A stretch of 64,000 nucleotides of DNA from Ophiobolus disseminans (GCA_010093685.1 MU006225.1:1129575-1193574), one strand, 5' to 3'; counted from the first letter of the stretch, positions 47,602 through 60,364 are shown. A program made the numbers and translations. The notes: generated by a model from the sequence alone, not told the origin.

Positions 47602-48822
47602 TCAGTTCCTGAACTTAACACTCCCCGACCGTCCAGCAAGCTGCGAAATCTTGCCCGTTCCAGCACCGTTCGGAATGCGCACCGTAATCGCAGATGCAGC
47701 CGCCGCACTCGCAATGCCCAAGCCCTTGAACTCGCCAAAGAACCCCGTGTCCTTCTTGCTCGTAAGCGAGCTCGCGATCGTTGTGCCCTGGAAAAGATTG
47801 ACCTCGCAGCTACGTCCCAGCGCGGTGCTGCACTGCTTATTCGTCGTCGCATCGGGCGAGCCAAACAGCTTTCCAGCGTAATCCGCAACGACGTTTTGCA
47901 CATTGTTGAATACGTTGCCTTCGAAGATGCCCCTCGCGCCCGCGTCGCCGCCCTCGAGAAGGTGGCCTTTGACGTCGAACCACACGTTATTGACAGCGTG
48001 CAAAAGCGTTTTACCACTGAGTGCGGGTCCGCGGCCGGCGGTTTTGGTGATGTAGTTGTTCTTCATGGTGATGGAGTCGCCTGTGCCGACCATTTCGAAG
48101 ACCCAGTAGTGGTAGCCGTCGCAGCCGGTGGAGAAGTCGGATGCGCCGTTGATGAAGTTTGAGGACAGGGTGATACGGGTGCTGGGCGTGAAGCCGAAGA
48201 CGTAGTGTTGGCGACCAGGACGTGCAGTCTGTTGTATTGATTAGTATATTTGAAGGGTGAGGGCTGGGGGATGTAAATTTACCGTAACGTGGTCGATCCA
48301 GATCAAGTCCGCGCCGGCAAAGGAGAGGGCGTCGCCGCCCCAGACGTATTTGTGGTTCAGGTCGCTAACTTGGATGTTTTGCACAATGACGTTCTTGCCT
48401 GCGAAGCTTAAGCCTTTGCCTTTGATTATGCCCTTGCTACCAATTCCAACTATGCTCTTGTTCGAGCCGACTTTGATGGGTGTTTTGGCAGCCTTGTAGT
48501 AGGTCACCGTCTCCTTTGTCGCGGTGCCGCATGTATCCTGTAGGATGCGCTGACACTTGGCGCCGGTGCCCCAGTTGGCACATGCGGTTCCAGTGACTGT
48601 TCCCTCTGACGTAGTGTAGTCGAAGGTCTTATCGAGAATGATTACTCGAGGAGTGGCGTCGGTCAACCATGATGATAGTTCCTTGAGGTCTTTTGGGTAT
48701 TGAGCTGTCGCGCTGCCACCTCCAGTGACGCCGGTTGCGAAGCCCTGAGCTTTGCCGACGACACCGATTGCTGATGCCACATGTGCCAGGCTGGCAAGCC
48801 CTGCTAGAAGTATAACCTTCAT
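47602..48822 (-). CDS. Secreted pectin lyase (PL1), 388 aa, 2 exons
   Basis: Cleaves esterified pectin by beta-elimination outside the cell. Exon 1 48822-48283, intron 48282-48229 (54 nt), exon 2 48228-47602. Signal peptide KVILLAGLASLAHVASA. Family motifs: GFATGVTGGG near the mature N-terminus, the paired Trp/Asp block HKYVWGGDALSFAGADLIWIDHVT, the catalytic arginine region TARPGRQH (formed across the intron), CDGYHYW and LLHAVNNVWFDV of the parallel beta-helix. Cys pattern and length fit fungal pectin lyases (about 375-390 aa). It suggests a plant-associated or saprotrophic lifestyle. Usually repressed by glucose and induced by pectin; no site was assigned. Confidence 0.92.
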
Positions 48823-49466
48823 GATGGGTAAAAGAGAAAATGAACGTGTGAACTTAGAGATAGAAGAAACTCAATCACGGAAATAGAACAAGGAAGCAGA
48901 AAAGAATGTGAGAGTGAAGTCCAAAAGAATGTAGGACTGTTGCAAATACGAGACTCGCAATGAAGAGAAGGAAACATGGGAGGCTGCATATACTTATTTA
49001 ATGAAGACACCCCTCGACGACATTCAGATTGCGAAGATGTTCATTGTTTCAACGGACAAACCTCCGTTCTGAGAAGGCATGACTCGAATTAGTGGAACAA
49101 TATCTCGATCTTGAAACATGCGTCCTGCTCGCGCAATCTACACCCGCACGCTAGTCCCGCATTAGGACACGTGAACCCAGGTCATTACCGCTGTAGGGGG
49201 TCTCCAACACGGGGTCTATGCGCAAGTGACAATATCTCCGAGTATCATGAGACTTTTGATTGTCGTGGGCAAGGATGGGTGGCGGTGTTCACAAATTCAG
49301 AGGTGGCACTGCGGAGACATTGCGCCGTGACGCGCCTGATCTCATCCGGCTTAGCGTGTGTACTAGTTAGTAGCCCCTTGAGACGTCCAGATGTCACCAA
49401 CTTCTTCTGCCAGCTTGCAAACCTCCCATCTATCTCATTCGGACTTCCAATGTACGACAACTGAAA
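48823..49466. other. Intergenic, divergent promoters
   Basis: Between the pectin lyase (minus) and F-box (plus) starts. No coding signal or repeat was recognised; it holds both promoters. Confidence 0.5.
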
Positions 49467-50471
49467 ATGGAACTCACAATATGTGCGAAGCCCATGCTCG
49501 AGGAGCTCCCAACCGAACTCCTGCTCCAAATCTTTGGATACCTTGATTTGAGTGGCAATCCATCAAGTTCACGTCCAAGGCTGGAGTTCCACCAGCCCAT
49601 CAAGGCCCTTTCCCTTGTAAACTGGAAATTCCGCGGCATCTTGATGGAGAAGCTCTTCCAAACAATCCACTACAAACTTGTCTATGCATGTCGCTGCAGC
49701 TGGTCTGACATTGTCAGCTGGTCACTCCCCCAATTCCCTCATCTTGCATGTCTCCATAAATCCCTAGGCATAAGAACACACGTAAAGACACTCCGTCTTG
49801 AGGATCCCGTCCGACTTCAACATCTGTCTTCATCATGGAACGCGAACATACAGCTCTCACAAACTCTCCCGAGCCTACGCGTCCTACATCTACAAACCAT
49901 GTGGCCCGAAGGCCGATATCACAAGCTCGAATTGGAACCACATAGTCCCGCACACCGATGGTTTCTGCCTACAGTAGAAGAGCTCCACGTACAATGTCAC
50001 AGCTTAGAGCTAGCGAGAGCATGTCCCAATGCGAAGACGCTGCACATCCAATGCACCCACGAGCGTGGGAATCCTCCTGACCACCACTTTGCCGGCTCAG
50101 AACAGGTCATAGAGCTTCACTATCACGGAGAACTACTGGTTGATCAGGTGAATCAATTTGCTGCGACTTATCCTCGGCTCGAGAAATTGTTTGTTCGACA
50201 AAATGTCTTCACTGAAGGACTGGTGGAGGAGCCTGAAATCGATGTTTTGATATTCAACTTGCTTCTCATGCTTCCGAATTTACAGTACCTCGCTTCAAGC
50301 TGGACCTTCGACCTTTATGGACCTCGAATGCGCGCCAAGGTAGTGCTGGAGAGATTTTCATATACCCATGGGTGGGAGGTCTGGAAGCCCAACGAGGACG
50401 ACGGCGAAGAATTGAGACTTGTCATGAAGCGCGACGAGGAAGATTTTGAAGGACGGGACAGCAATGAGTAG
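49467..50471 (+). CDS. F-box protein, 334 aa
   Basis: Single exon. An N-terminal F-box LEELPTELLLQIFGYLDL (residues about 11-28) is followed by the ALSLVNWKFRGILMEKLFQTIHY helices, the Skp1-binding part. The rest has leucine-rich-like strands (LRVLHLQTMWP, VEELHVQCHSLEL, AKTLHIQC, LEKLFVRQN). Such proteins serve as substrate receptors of SCF ubiquitin ligases; the target is unknown. The acidic C-terminal tail (EDDGEELRLVMKRDEEDFEGRD) is unusual but not exceptional. F-box genes are highly variable in number in these fungi. Confidence 0.82.
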   Translation: MELTICAKPMLEELPTELLLQIFGYLDLSGNPSSSRPRLEFHQPIKALSLVNWKFRGILMEKLFQTIHYKLVYACRCSWSDIVSWSLPQFPHLACLHKSLGIRTHVKTLRLEDPVRLQHLSSSWNANIQLSQTLPSLRVLHLQTMWPEGRYHKLELEPHSPAHRWFLPTVEELHVQCHSLELARACPNAKTLHIQCTHERGNPPDHHFAGSEQVIELHYHGELLVDQVNQFAATYPRLEKLFVRQNVFTEGLVEEPEIDVLIFNLLLMLPNLQYLASSWTFDLYGPRMRAKVVLERFSYTHGWEVWKPNEDDGEELRLVMKRDEEDFEGRDSNE

Positions 50472-50728
50472 TTGGCCCCGGGGCTTGGACTTGTTGTGTA
50501 GATTTGAAGGTAGTATTTGTGTGTCTCTGCAGAATTACGGACTAGATCGGGGTTTGAACTGCTAGCTATCTTTTTGTTGCTCCACGATCGGCACGACGCC
50601 CAATTCGTCTAGGTATTCTTCTGTCCTATACTAGCATACAGGTAATTGTACTTTGGTCGTTTCACTTCTTTATCACTGAAGGACAAATGCCCGACAATGT
50701 CTAGTCCAACCTCCATAGTGACACCCCA

Positions 50729-53554
50729 TTACAGGGGCTTCTCAGCAATTTCATTCTCCTCTTCTTGCTCAGCTTCTCCGGTGACTTTCACATGGTAGGC
50801 TGCACTAATAACCGCGCTGTTCGTCCCTCCGATTGGTAGACCACGCGCGTACGTACGAAATCCGGCCACGAGCCTGCAGAGTACGACTAGCAACACAATG
50901 CATACTAGACTTGCTACTAATGCCTTGTCTGAGTATCCAATGCCCGTGTAAGTGTTTCCGGAAAGCGGCATACATCGGTCGTTGGTGGCAGAACCGAAGT
51001 TGACACATTGTTCGGTGTCATTGAGCGTTAGCGACCGGTTGAAGGGCTGGCCATCCTCGTAGAATGCGATGCGTGCGAGGAACAGGGATTGCGACACCAG
51101 CCAGTGTAGTAGAGCACAGGCTATGAGAAGCGGAATACTCCACACGTAAGGTAGCTGGAGAAAGTGTGTGGATCGTTGAGTTGGCTTAGGTAAAGTCACT
51201 ACTTTTGCGTTAGCTATCATAATGGATTCTGAGATATCTCTAAGTGCCTGGAAGGGTCTGATATCAGTGTGAAATGCTTTGTAGAGTGTTACTCACCACG
51301 TAATGGGGCGCGCTTCACAGCGTACTGAGCCCACTCCCGACCTGCAAGCATTCCAGTGAACAGTCCATTGTAAAGTAAATAGAGTATCGAGATAATGAAC
51401 TGCGGAGAGTTGACAATGAGTACGAAGGGGATAATGGAGCCTTTCCCGAACTTAATCTTGGGGTCAAGAAAGTGGTCGATGGATACTCGCCCGAAGCTGT
51501 TCCAGTCGTCTGAGATACGTTTCTTTCTTTCCAGTTGCGACATTGTTACGAGTGCAGTGGCAGGAACAATGGCTACAGAGGCTCTGCATAGATTTAGCAA
51601 TGCGCTGCAAAATACTTGGGGTTTCAATACAGGAGAATTGATATCAGCCAGCGTCTTGGGCTGCAGGCTTTGTACCAGTAAAACCTATTAAGCTGCCGCC
51701 ACCGCTGTACTGCAAGGGACTCGACTTTTGGCCACCGAGTGGTCAAGTTCGATCTAGACAGGAGACAGCAATTTGTAGTTGTGCTATCGGCTCTTTGCAA
51801 GAAAGATTGGACCGCATCGCCTATCGTGACAATCGTGTCATGGTCGAGTCGCCAAAGCATAAAATCCATCGCAAGTACTTTAACCAGATTTTCAACAACT
51901 ACAATGCCCATAATACTTAAACTCAGCTGTACTTGACATCGTGGTTGGGTGATCGTGGTAATACAGTCTGTCCATCGTTAGTAGTGTACCAAATTTTCCT
52001 GTTGTTAGTGCTTGAATCCCTTTTGTCGCGGAATGTACTCACACCGTAGTGGGATCGAATGATTCATCTCAAATCTTCCAATACCATAGAACACTTCACT
52101 CCATTGAGTGGAGCCTTCATGCTGGGGCTGCCTGCGTAAGCCCCACCCTGACCCAATAGTAGAAAAGAGCTGAGACGAGTAGCGTTCACGGCACTCTTGA
52201 TAGGTCATATTTGCATACAATGCACGGTCCCAAACTTCGAGAGTGTTTTGAAGTGACTCCATAGTGTCCCTCGAGTTGGTTTCGCGAAATCTAGCCACAT
52301 TAGCTGAGCATACTTGCCAACAATCAAGCCAATCAATCTATGAGCAAAAGCTTGGATTGCAGCCTGTTTTTGGAGTCGTAGGCTTGGATTGCAGACCTAT
52401 CAAGCGACGGATGGGTAGATTGAACTGAAGATTGATTGTTATATAGCTCAAGCCTAGCAAAGGTGAAGCTTCTCGCAGCGCTCTACTCACAGTGGGAAGC
52501 AGCACTAGAGAACTACTACTTAGCACACGTGATCTACTTCTCATAAACCGTCACAGATATAGTGGGCGGAAAATTCGTTCATATAGGTGAGCTGCAACAC
52601 CAAAAAAGTATTGTGAGATTGCTCCTACAGCAAAATCAGCCGCCTTATCCCTATGTTTTGCGCCCTATCTCCCTAGCGCTATTCTTATCAATAGGCCTCA
52701 AGCCCTATCAATCTCACCAATCAATCTTCGATCTCTGGATTGATTTGCAGGCCAAAATAGGTGTTGTAGGCTTGGATTGCATGAAGGTCAAGCTACCCCT
52801 TGGCTTGCCTTGAAGGCTTGCAATCAGCTTGATTGTTGGCAATTATGTGGCTGAGGTCGTGCCAAAAATGGCAGAGTTGTACCTCAAAGTAATTTAGCAA
52901 CGAAGGAATGGTCTGATCATAGAGCTCACACGAAGTGAAGGGGAGTACTGCTCACGCCTAAAGTACCCAGAGCCAAGCTCTTACAGGTGCAATTAAGAAC
53001 AGATTCCGCACGCTCGGTACACCAATGACCAAGGCCGTCTTTCGCGCGTGTGCAGCATCGATCTCGTTGCGAGTGGGAGCAACAGTCGTTGCATGCAGTA
53101 GTTTGAGGCTCCTAGTAACGCGCTGCTGAGGATGTTGATGAACAGATGTGCAACTGTTATCTGCCAAGCAGCAACTGTACAGTCACCTGTGAAGGCTGTC
53201 GCTATGCCGTCTAAAGGGTGCCACGCTGCTGCTGCGATGATTACCAGCAGAATATTCACGAGCAAAACCATGGTGCAGATGATAGTCGATAGCAAAGCTC
53301 CCCCTCGCCAACCGGAGAAATGAGACCACCAGGACGTGTAACGGAAAGTGACTTGGGAACTTTGAACGAGCGTGTGTACGGTCTCTTTTGGCCACACTGC
53401 GTGCAAGCGTAGTCTCGAAGTTCTATCGATGCATTAATGGTGAGCGGTCCTGAGCGAGTCAGCTTGCAAACTACCACAGTAAGTTGTAGAACATTGCAGC
53501 CTTGTTACCATCAGTGTCTACAGACAACAACTGGTGATTCTCTGACGTGTCCAT
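50729..53554 (-). pseudogene. DUF6536 membrane protein gene, broken by insertion and frameshifts
   Basis: Pieces in order on the minus strand match DUF6536-type fungal membrane proteins: start near ATG 53554; GWRGGALLSTIICTMVLLVN and LLGASNYCMQ; after a one-base frame change APTRNEIDAAHA and IGVPSVRNL; STPLHF then YNSAIFGTTSA; then the 529-bp inverted-repeat element at 52314-52842; LYANMTYQEC; IGDAVQSFLQRADSTTT; LPYVWSIPLLIACALLHWLVSQS and GYSDKALVASLVCIVL, ending KPL at 50729. GASNYCMQ and APTRNE are neighbours in intact relatives but lie in different frames here. A second frame change at WLWVL is also likely. Some breaks may be introns, but the insertion and the ASNYCMQ shift are real lesions on the sequence. 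Function of intact members is unknown. Confidence 0.82.
52314..52842. mobile_element. 529-bp non-coding element with 16-bp terminal inverted repeats (MITE-like)
   Basis: Left end TTGCCAACAATCAAGC (52314-52329) and right end GCTTGATTGTTGGCAA (52827-52842) are perfect inverted repeats of 16 bp. The interior has no open frame for a transposase. Repeats of GGCTTGGATTGCA occur near both ends (around 52349, 52380 and 52768), hinting at longer subterminal repeats. TA lies one base outside on each side on the minus strand, so a TA-target (Tc1/mariner-like) origin is possible; the direct duplication is not proven. It separates YNSAIFGTTSA from the later DUF6536 block. Confidence 0.85.
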
Positions 53555-54054
53555 TGTTGCACGTCGTTCTCTTTACTCTACCACGGAATAGTAACGAGGT
53601 GTAAGGATGTGAATTGCGGGATTGATTCACAGCCCTGAGGGCCTGAGATCAGGATTCGTACTTGGCCCCTCGTTGCGCCTCATGCACGAGCTGAACAATG
53701 AGGCTATGTTTGGTATCGATACTGGCACTCTGGAACTGACCGGAAAAAGAAATGATGGGCTAGATAATGACAATGATGATGATTGGCCTAAAACCAAACT
53801 GAGCAGAAATAACGCAGTCGGGTTCGTCGAGAGATTTCGTGGGCGCAGCTATGGCGGAAAGCACGACATCCACCACCTTCAGCCCACGCTAACTCGTTTA
53901 AGCAAGAAAAGAGCACTGACGTGGGGTAGCGACAAGGCTGAATTCTATTGTCAGCTGACAGCACCTCAAACTAGCTCTACAGCAACACGTGGGCATTTCG
54001 TGAACTTGAACAGAGTCAAGCCATCACGAACCTTCATCACCCTCTAGTACGACA
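53555..54054. other. Intergenic 5' flank of CCH1
   Basis: About 500 bp between the DUF6536 start (minus) and the CCH1 start (plus). A 5' open frame at 53622-54047 plus ends just before CCH1 and is not recognised. No site assigned. Confidence 0.4.
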
Positions 54055-57000
54055 ATGTCTCAAGACGATCATTTGAACCAAAGCATCGAACTCGGCTCTC
54101 TGCTTCCGACAAGCAGGATTGGTGCGCAGCGGCTTCGCAGTTCCTCGCAATTATCAGATCGCGACCCGCTTGGCAACGCCTTGCACAATGGACAATTCGA
54201 GCCATCAAGGGAGAACCTGCTGCCCTCCCGAATGAGTTCGGAAAGTGATCCTGGTCGGCATTCCAATCACACACGATCGCAATCGGGGGTTAGTGCAGAT
54301 CTCGAAGCATCTCTAGTCCAAGTGCCGCTGGACAGTTTTACGCCGAAATATGGGGTGATGACACGAAATCCCCCGCTATACCAAGATAAAGGTTTCTGGA
54401 CCTCCAACATCAATAGTCGATCGGTGCAATCTCTTCTTCGACGATTAAGCTCGACCATACATGACACGTCGAATCGTGTCGTGAACGTATCTACTTCTAT
54501 CATGGCAACACCTTCGCCACGCACAGCATTTACTTCACGTTCTCAGTGTGTCTCTCGGCGATATCGATGTTCCATCGTGAAGGCCTCAGAGCGCGTTCTT
54601 TCCAACAAATGGGTACATACGTTCCTGATGTCACTCATACTGTTACAATTAGCGGTTCTTATCGCTGATACTACCGATCAAGATACTGGGCACCCGGACG
54701 GTCTATCTACTTTTGGAAGCCAATGGAAAGACACTTTTTACCTAGTTGTCTTCATCTTCTATACAATAGAAGTCCTCCTCAAAAGCGCAACCCTTTACAG
54801 CACCGAGCGCAAAGCAACAAAAACTGATTCTCGAGTCACTCTCAAAATCTTCTTCAATGTCCTCGATTTGTTGGCCGTGGTTTCATTCTGGGTCAACTTT
54901 ATCATGCTAGTCGTAGGAGCGAGTGCAAGCCGGTTTCGCCAAGTTCTAGCCATGATGAGTACTCTTCGAATTCTGAGGCTTTTGCTGATTACGTCTTCAA
55001 CTTATTCGGAAGCTGCGATCTTGTTTGGAGCCCTGAGAGAGTCTGGACCAAAGCTTGCAAAGGTGGCATCGTTCATATGCTTTGTTTGGCTACTTTTCGC
55101 CGTGGTCGGGGTCCAGATATTCAAATCGAGTCTAAGAAGGTCTTGCATCATGTCCCGAACAGATCCGGTAGAGACAGCCGCCGTTAGACTTGAGGGCAAA
55201 GTTCAATACTGTGGTGGCTACGTTGCGAACATAACCGGCTCCCTTACATCGCAGCCATGGCTCAAAGACGACGGCACTCCAGGAGCTTTAGAACACAGGG
55301 GATATATCTGTCCACTGGGAATGGTGTGCCAGGAAGGCACGAACCCCTACAATGGTACTGTGAGTTTTGACAATATCTTTCAGTCTTTGGAGCTGGTATT
55401 TGTAACGTTCTCCGCCAATACATTCTCAACCCTGATGTACAATGCGATGGACAGCGAAGGTCTTCCGGCCGCTCTATACTTTGCTGCCGTCATAATCGTT
55501 CTCTACTTCTGGCTACTGGTCTTACTTATTGGCATCATAACTGGATCAATCCAGGAAGTCAGACATAAATCTCAGCTCGCGTCTCACGCGCAGGGGCGCA
55601 CCTCGATCAAAAGTCCTTCGGAAACCGAGGTCGAGCCGTTTCAACGTACATCAAGTTCTATCCAAAAGGCCTTCGCGAAGACAAAGTGGTTGTGGATTGT
55701 CATTATAACTTTTGGTCTTATAGCGCAAGCGGGCCGATCATCTAATATGTCTAATTTTAGAAGATCATTCCTTACGCGCTCAGAAATGATCGTTACTTGG
55801 GCCCTGTTAGTGGAAATTGTGTTAAGGGTTGCTTTGGACTGGAGGTGGTTCCACCAGAGCAAGCAAAATATGACTGATCTTGGACTGGCACTTGTAACGA
55901 GTCTCATCCAAATCCCATCGCTTCAAAAAAGTCCGACCTATGCTTGGCTCACAGCCTTTCAAATCGCTCGGAGTTATCGCGTATTCTGGGCAATGGCTCC
56001 CATCAGAGACATAATGGTGAGAAGTATAGGCTTGGCAGATTGGCTCATGCTTACCAAATCTACAGATGGTTTCGTTCCGCTACTTTCCGGCCCTGCTTCA
56101 ACTTTGTGGCTTCCTGACCCTCCTAGTGTTCTTGTCGTCGGTGCTGGCAACGCAATTGTTTGCACCAATCGGCCGAGGACGCGGCATGTCAGAAGATGAA
56201 CCCTTTTCAAACCTGTGGAAATCGTTCTTTGGAATGTATCAGATCTTCACCGGCGAGGACTGGACTCAACAACTTTACGCAGTTACTCAGCGTGACTCTG
56301 AAACCCGTCTAGGATGGATCGGTGCGGTTTTCATCATCGGATGGTTCTCTCTTTCGTCCATCATCATTCTCAACATGTTACTTTCGCGAATCGACGGCAG
56401 TCTAGACATCCCCGAGGATCATAAACGCTTTTTGCAAGTCAAGAATTTTTTCTCGAAAGTAGCGAGCAACTGCACAAAGCAAGATGTCCCGGGTTATACC
56501 CAAGTCTCGGGAACTCACGTCCCAGTAGATTTTGAAACGGTGGCTTGGGCTGAACCACACCTAGAACCAGCGATAAACATGTTCCTCGACGACAATAAGT
56601 TCTGGAAGCAATCTCTAACAGCTGCGTACCAGTCTGCGGGTTCTGAAGATGGAGGCAGGCTCCAAGTATGGATGCGCGACACAGCCAGCAAAATAATCGT
56701 CTTTTGGCAAACATTGTTGCACTTTAAAGACTTCCGGGCCATGTCACCCTACCTTCGCCACGCAAAGAAATTCTGCGATTCACTGCAGAAAATTTGCAGG
56801 ATATTAGTGAATGAAGATGGCAAGGCTGATCGTTACTCTCTTAATAGCGTCTTTCAGGCTTTCATCAACATGGCTATTATCTCTCAGGTTCTCATCATTT
56901 GTGTCACAACACCGCTATACCAGAGAGAGTACTGGCTTAAGCACGAATACTCCATCCGGAACTGGTTTGTCATCGTCAACCTAGGATTCGCCATATGCTG

Positions 57001-59246
57001 GACATTCGAAGCGATTATCAAAACTATTGTTGGCGGGCTTATCATCGGACCAAATGCGTATCTCAAAGGCTGGACTCTGATTGACGCTATAGTTCTGATC
57101 ACATCATGGACCAGCATCGCGCTATCCTTCTACAATTTCAAGCAAAGCACTGCATTCATAATGGCAAGCTTTAGTGCTTTTAGAGTCTTAAGGCTTTTGA
57201 CCTTGAATAAGAAGGTTATGAGGGAGGTTACTCTTGTCTTCCGCCGCGGCAGCTACAAGATCGTTGCTTCTATCCTTGTTTCGTTAAGCCTACTGGTACC
57301 ATTCGCAATCTTTGCAGTCAATCGTTTTGTTGGTCAGTCATTCACATGTAACGATCCAAAAATTACGAATTACAACGACTGCATGGGAGAATTCGTGGAT
57401 TCAAATGCCTCGAAACTCTTGTCACCAAGAGTTGTTACCCGGCCCTACTACGCCTTTGATGACTTTGGAGAATCATTCTACACCTTGTTCCTGATAGTTT
57501 CTCAAGAAGGCTGGACAGATGTAATGTACTGGGCGCGGAGCCGATCTGGTGCGATTTACGGTACTCAGGAGCCTCACGCCACTTCAAACATGAACGCCTT
57601 GTTCTTTGTTGTGTTCAACCTTCTTGGAACCATCTTTGTTACTGCACTCTTCGCCGCAGTCATGATTCAGAATTATACTGAATCGACAGGGGTCGCTTAC
57701 TTGACGTACAATCAAAAGTTATGGACTGAGCATGCTCGGTTATTTCGTCATGTACGTCCTTCTAGGCATCCAGTGAACCCAGAAGGTTCCGGACCTTGGA
57801 GCCAGTGGTATTACCGTTTCGCGACTAGAAAAGAGGGAAGATGGTACAAGGCTATCATTAGTATATATACGATGTACATGATCATCCTTTGTATTGACTT
57901 CTATCCCACGATCGACAATTGGAATACGACTCGAGGTAAGGTTGCACCATAGATACTCCTTTGCTCTTCATATCGTCTCTAACATATTGTGGCAGATATC
58001 GCATTGTTAGCTCTCATGTTACTCCTACTGCTGAATATGGTGGTCCGAATGGCTGGCCTCTCGTTGCGCCACTTCATCAGGCGACCATGGGACATACTGA
58101 GCCTAGTCTTCATCATCTTCGGTCTGATTACCTCATCCATGCACATACGAAACCCCCACGACAAAAATATCGGCTATATGAACTCGACCGTACAGGACAT
58201 CATTCCTATCTTTGTTATCCCATACGTTCCTGCTTTTAGGGAATTGTTTGACATAGCAGTCGCCAGCATTCCCCTCATATCGACGCTTCTTGTGACCTGG
58301 TTTGTCCTCCTTTTGTTTTTCGCCATTGCACTCACGCAAGCCTTTGGATTGACACGCTTCGGAACCAACGAAACCGCCAATGTGAATTTCAGAACCGTTC
58401 CAAAAGCATTGATCCTGCTGTTCCGGATCACAATGGGCGAAGGCCGGACCAAAATCATGGAAGACTTTGCAACAATCGTGGGTCCGTACTGCGTTGTTGG
58501 ATACAGATACTTTGATAGTGACTGCGGAGATCGAGTCCTTGCACGTTTGTTCTTCATCTCGTGGAAAGTGCTGAGCACGTATATGTTCACGAGCGTGTTT
58601 ATCTCTTTGGTATACGAGAGCTTTTCCAATGTCTACCAAGACGTTGTCGTCAAATCCGGCGCCATTACCAGGCATGATCTTCGACTGTTCAAAAACGCTT
58701 GGAAGCAGGTGGATCCCCATGGGACCGGCTACATACCTTCAACATCGCTTGCCAAGTTCGCAAGCTTGGTACATGGGGTGCTTAGTATTCGCGTATACGA
58801 AGAACGATTCTCGGTAACCAACTTACAAAAAGAGTGCAGGCATAGTCTACCACGCCTTTCCGGCGAAATCAACGTCGAGAAATTGAACACGGTATTAGAG
58901 ACCTTGTCAATCCCGAGCGTCCGCGACAGACGACGCACCATGAACCGTTATCACATGGAACTCATTCTGACCAAAGATCCGAAGCTTGGTATCTCCATGC
59001 AAGCGGCGTTGATGACCCTTATATACTACAGTATGATCGATAGGCGCGATTACCTAAGGTAGGGGTGTTATGCTTTACTGTCGGTATGCTGCTGACGACT
59101 ATTGAAGTTTTGAAGAATACATCGAGCGGGAGAAACGGTTGCAGCGAGTGGAAGAAGCCCTCCTTCTGGAGCGCATAGCTGGGTTGGTCAAAGTCTGTCA
59201 ATGCAAAAGGAGTTTACGTGCATGGAAAAAGAAACCCGGAACATGA
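54055..59246 (+). CDS. cch1: CCH1 voltage-gated-type calcium channel alpha subunit, 1677 aa, 4 exons
   Basis: High-affinity Ca2+ entry channel of the plasma membrane, works with Mid1. Exons 54055-56016, 56066-57935, 57996-59058 and 59108-59246; phases close. Four homologous repeats can be followed; the N-terminal ~180 residues are disordered. Pore loops in order: SANTFSTLMYN (repeat I, Asn at the filter), TGEDWTQQLY (II, Glu), SQEGWTDVMYW (III, Glu), MGEGRTKIMEDF (IV, Glu, with Arg where Trp is expected). S4-like arginines are visible in STLRILRLLLITS and SFSAFRVLRLLTL. After repeat IV comes an EF-hand-like WKQVDPHGTGYIP and a basic tail ending KKKPGT. The length is short of the ~2000 residues of the yeast protein, mainly in the N-terminus and linkers. 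Confidence 0.93.
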
Positions 59247-60364
59247 ACGCTAACAACCAATGACTGAAGCTGAAGCTTGCGCACGTCAAGCACGACTTCA
59301 GACGAAAATTCTGAGTATGGTGAACTTAGTCTAGGTCTCAAGGTGACCACCGCGGTCATAATGACACCCCTGCTGTTCCTCACTGTCCTCAACTAAACGC
59401 TACTTATTTTGCAATTTACATTAAGCGACACACCTCCTCGACCAGGAAACGGCCAACACAGCACTCCCACTCCCTGAGCGTTTACTAATATATTTCCACA
59501 AAAAGGACTAACACGCTGTAACTATACATATTGATGATCAAAAGGTTGCAAGATGAATATAGCGATAATATGTTGCACCTCTCGCATAACATCAGAAGGA
59601 GCTGTTCATACTCCGCTACCGAATGTGCGTGCGAATACGAAAATAGGAAAGAATATATCATTGACGATGCCTCGTATGCAGAGAGTTACTGAGAGAGAAA
59701 AGCAGAAGCGATAGGAATGAGAATAGACATTAAACTCCTACACCATTCAAAAACACCCCAAAGAACCTGCGAATACACCGCTACTTCACCCTTCTCCTCC
59801 CTTCCGCCGCCTTGGCTCGTGTACCAGGATGTCTCGGCGATATCTCCGCCACGCTTCGTATCTCAAGTACCTTTGCGTAGTTTGCGATGTGTTGTGGATC
59901 TCGGATACTGGTCGAATTTGCCGAAAGGACGCTGTTCGGTGTGTTGAAAATGCGCATGTAGCTTCTTTCTGGTACCGGTAGTTGGAAATCGATTCGAGGG
60001 TGTGGATCAAAGGTGGGCTGTGCGCTGCCAAAAGCCGAATATATATCCCGGTCGAATGAGGAATAATGGCCGAGTCATGGTGCGGGGATAGACATCGCCA
60101 GTATGAGTATCTGTGAGTGACCGGTCTTCCTAGTATTGAGGCAGATAAGGAGGCTGTGGCAGTAGGTTGGTAATGCGGTATGCGGTTGAGTCTGTCGACA
60201 TTGACCTCTTGGAAACAAGGATGATTGTCGGTAGCTTGCTCGCAAGATGTCCGTAATCGGTTGCATGTTATTTCGAGCCGTCGACCGAGCTTGAGCGGGT
60301 ATTTGCTGTGACACTTTGTTCAACTGACGTCACATGTATGTTCTAGGAAACGCATGTGCGTTAA
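59247..60364. other. Intergenic, convergent 3' ends
   Basis: Between CCH1 (plus) and the NACHT gene (minus). A segment around 59551-59627 resembles 63816-63891 beyond the NACHT gene. No gene recognised. Confidence 0.5.
59551..59627 (+). repeat. Dispersed repeat, copy 1
   Basis: The core CTCGCATAACATCAG ... CATACTCCGCTACCGAATG matches 63816-63891 (CTCGCATAAGATCAG ... CATACTCCGCCACCGAATG) with the same spacing to within a few bases. Both copies are in plus orientation. Confidence 0.65.
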
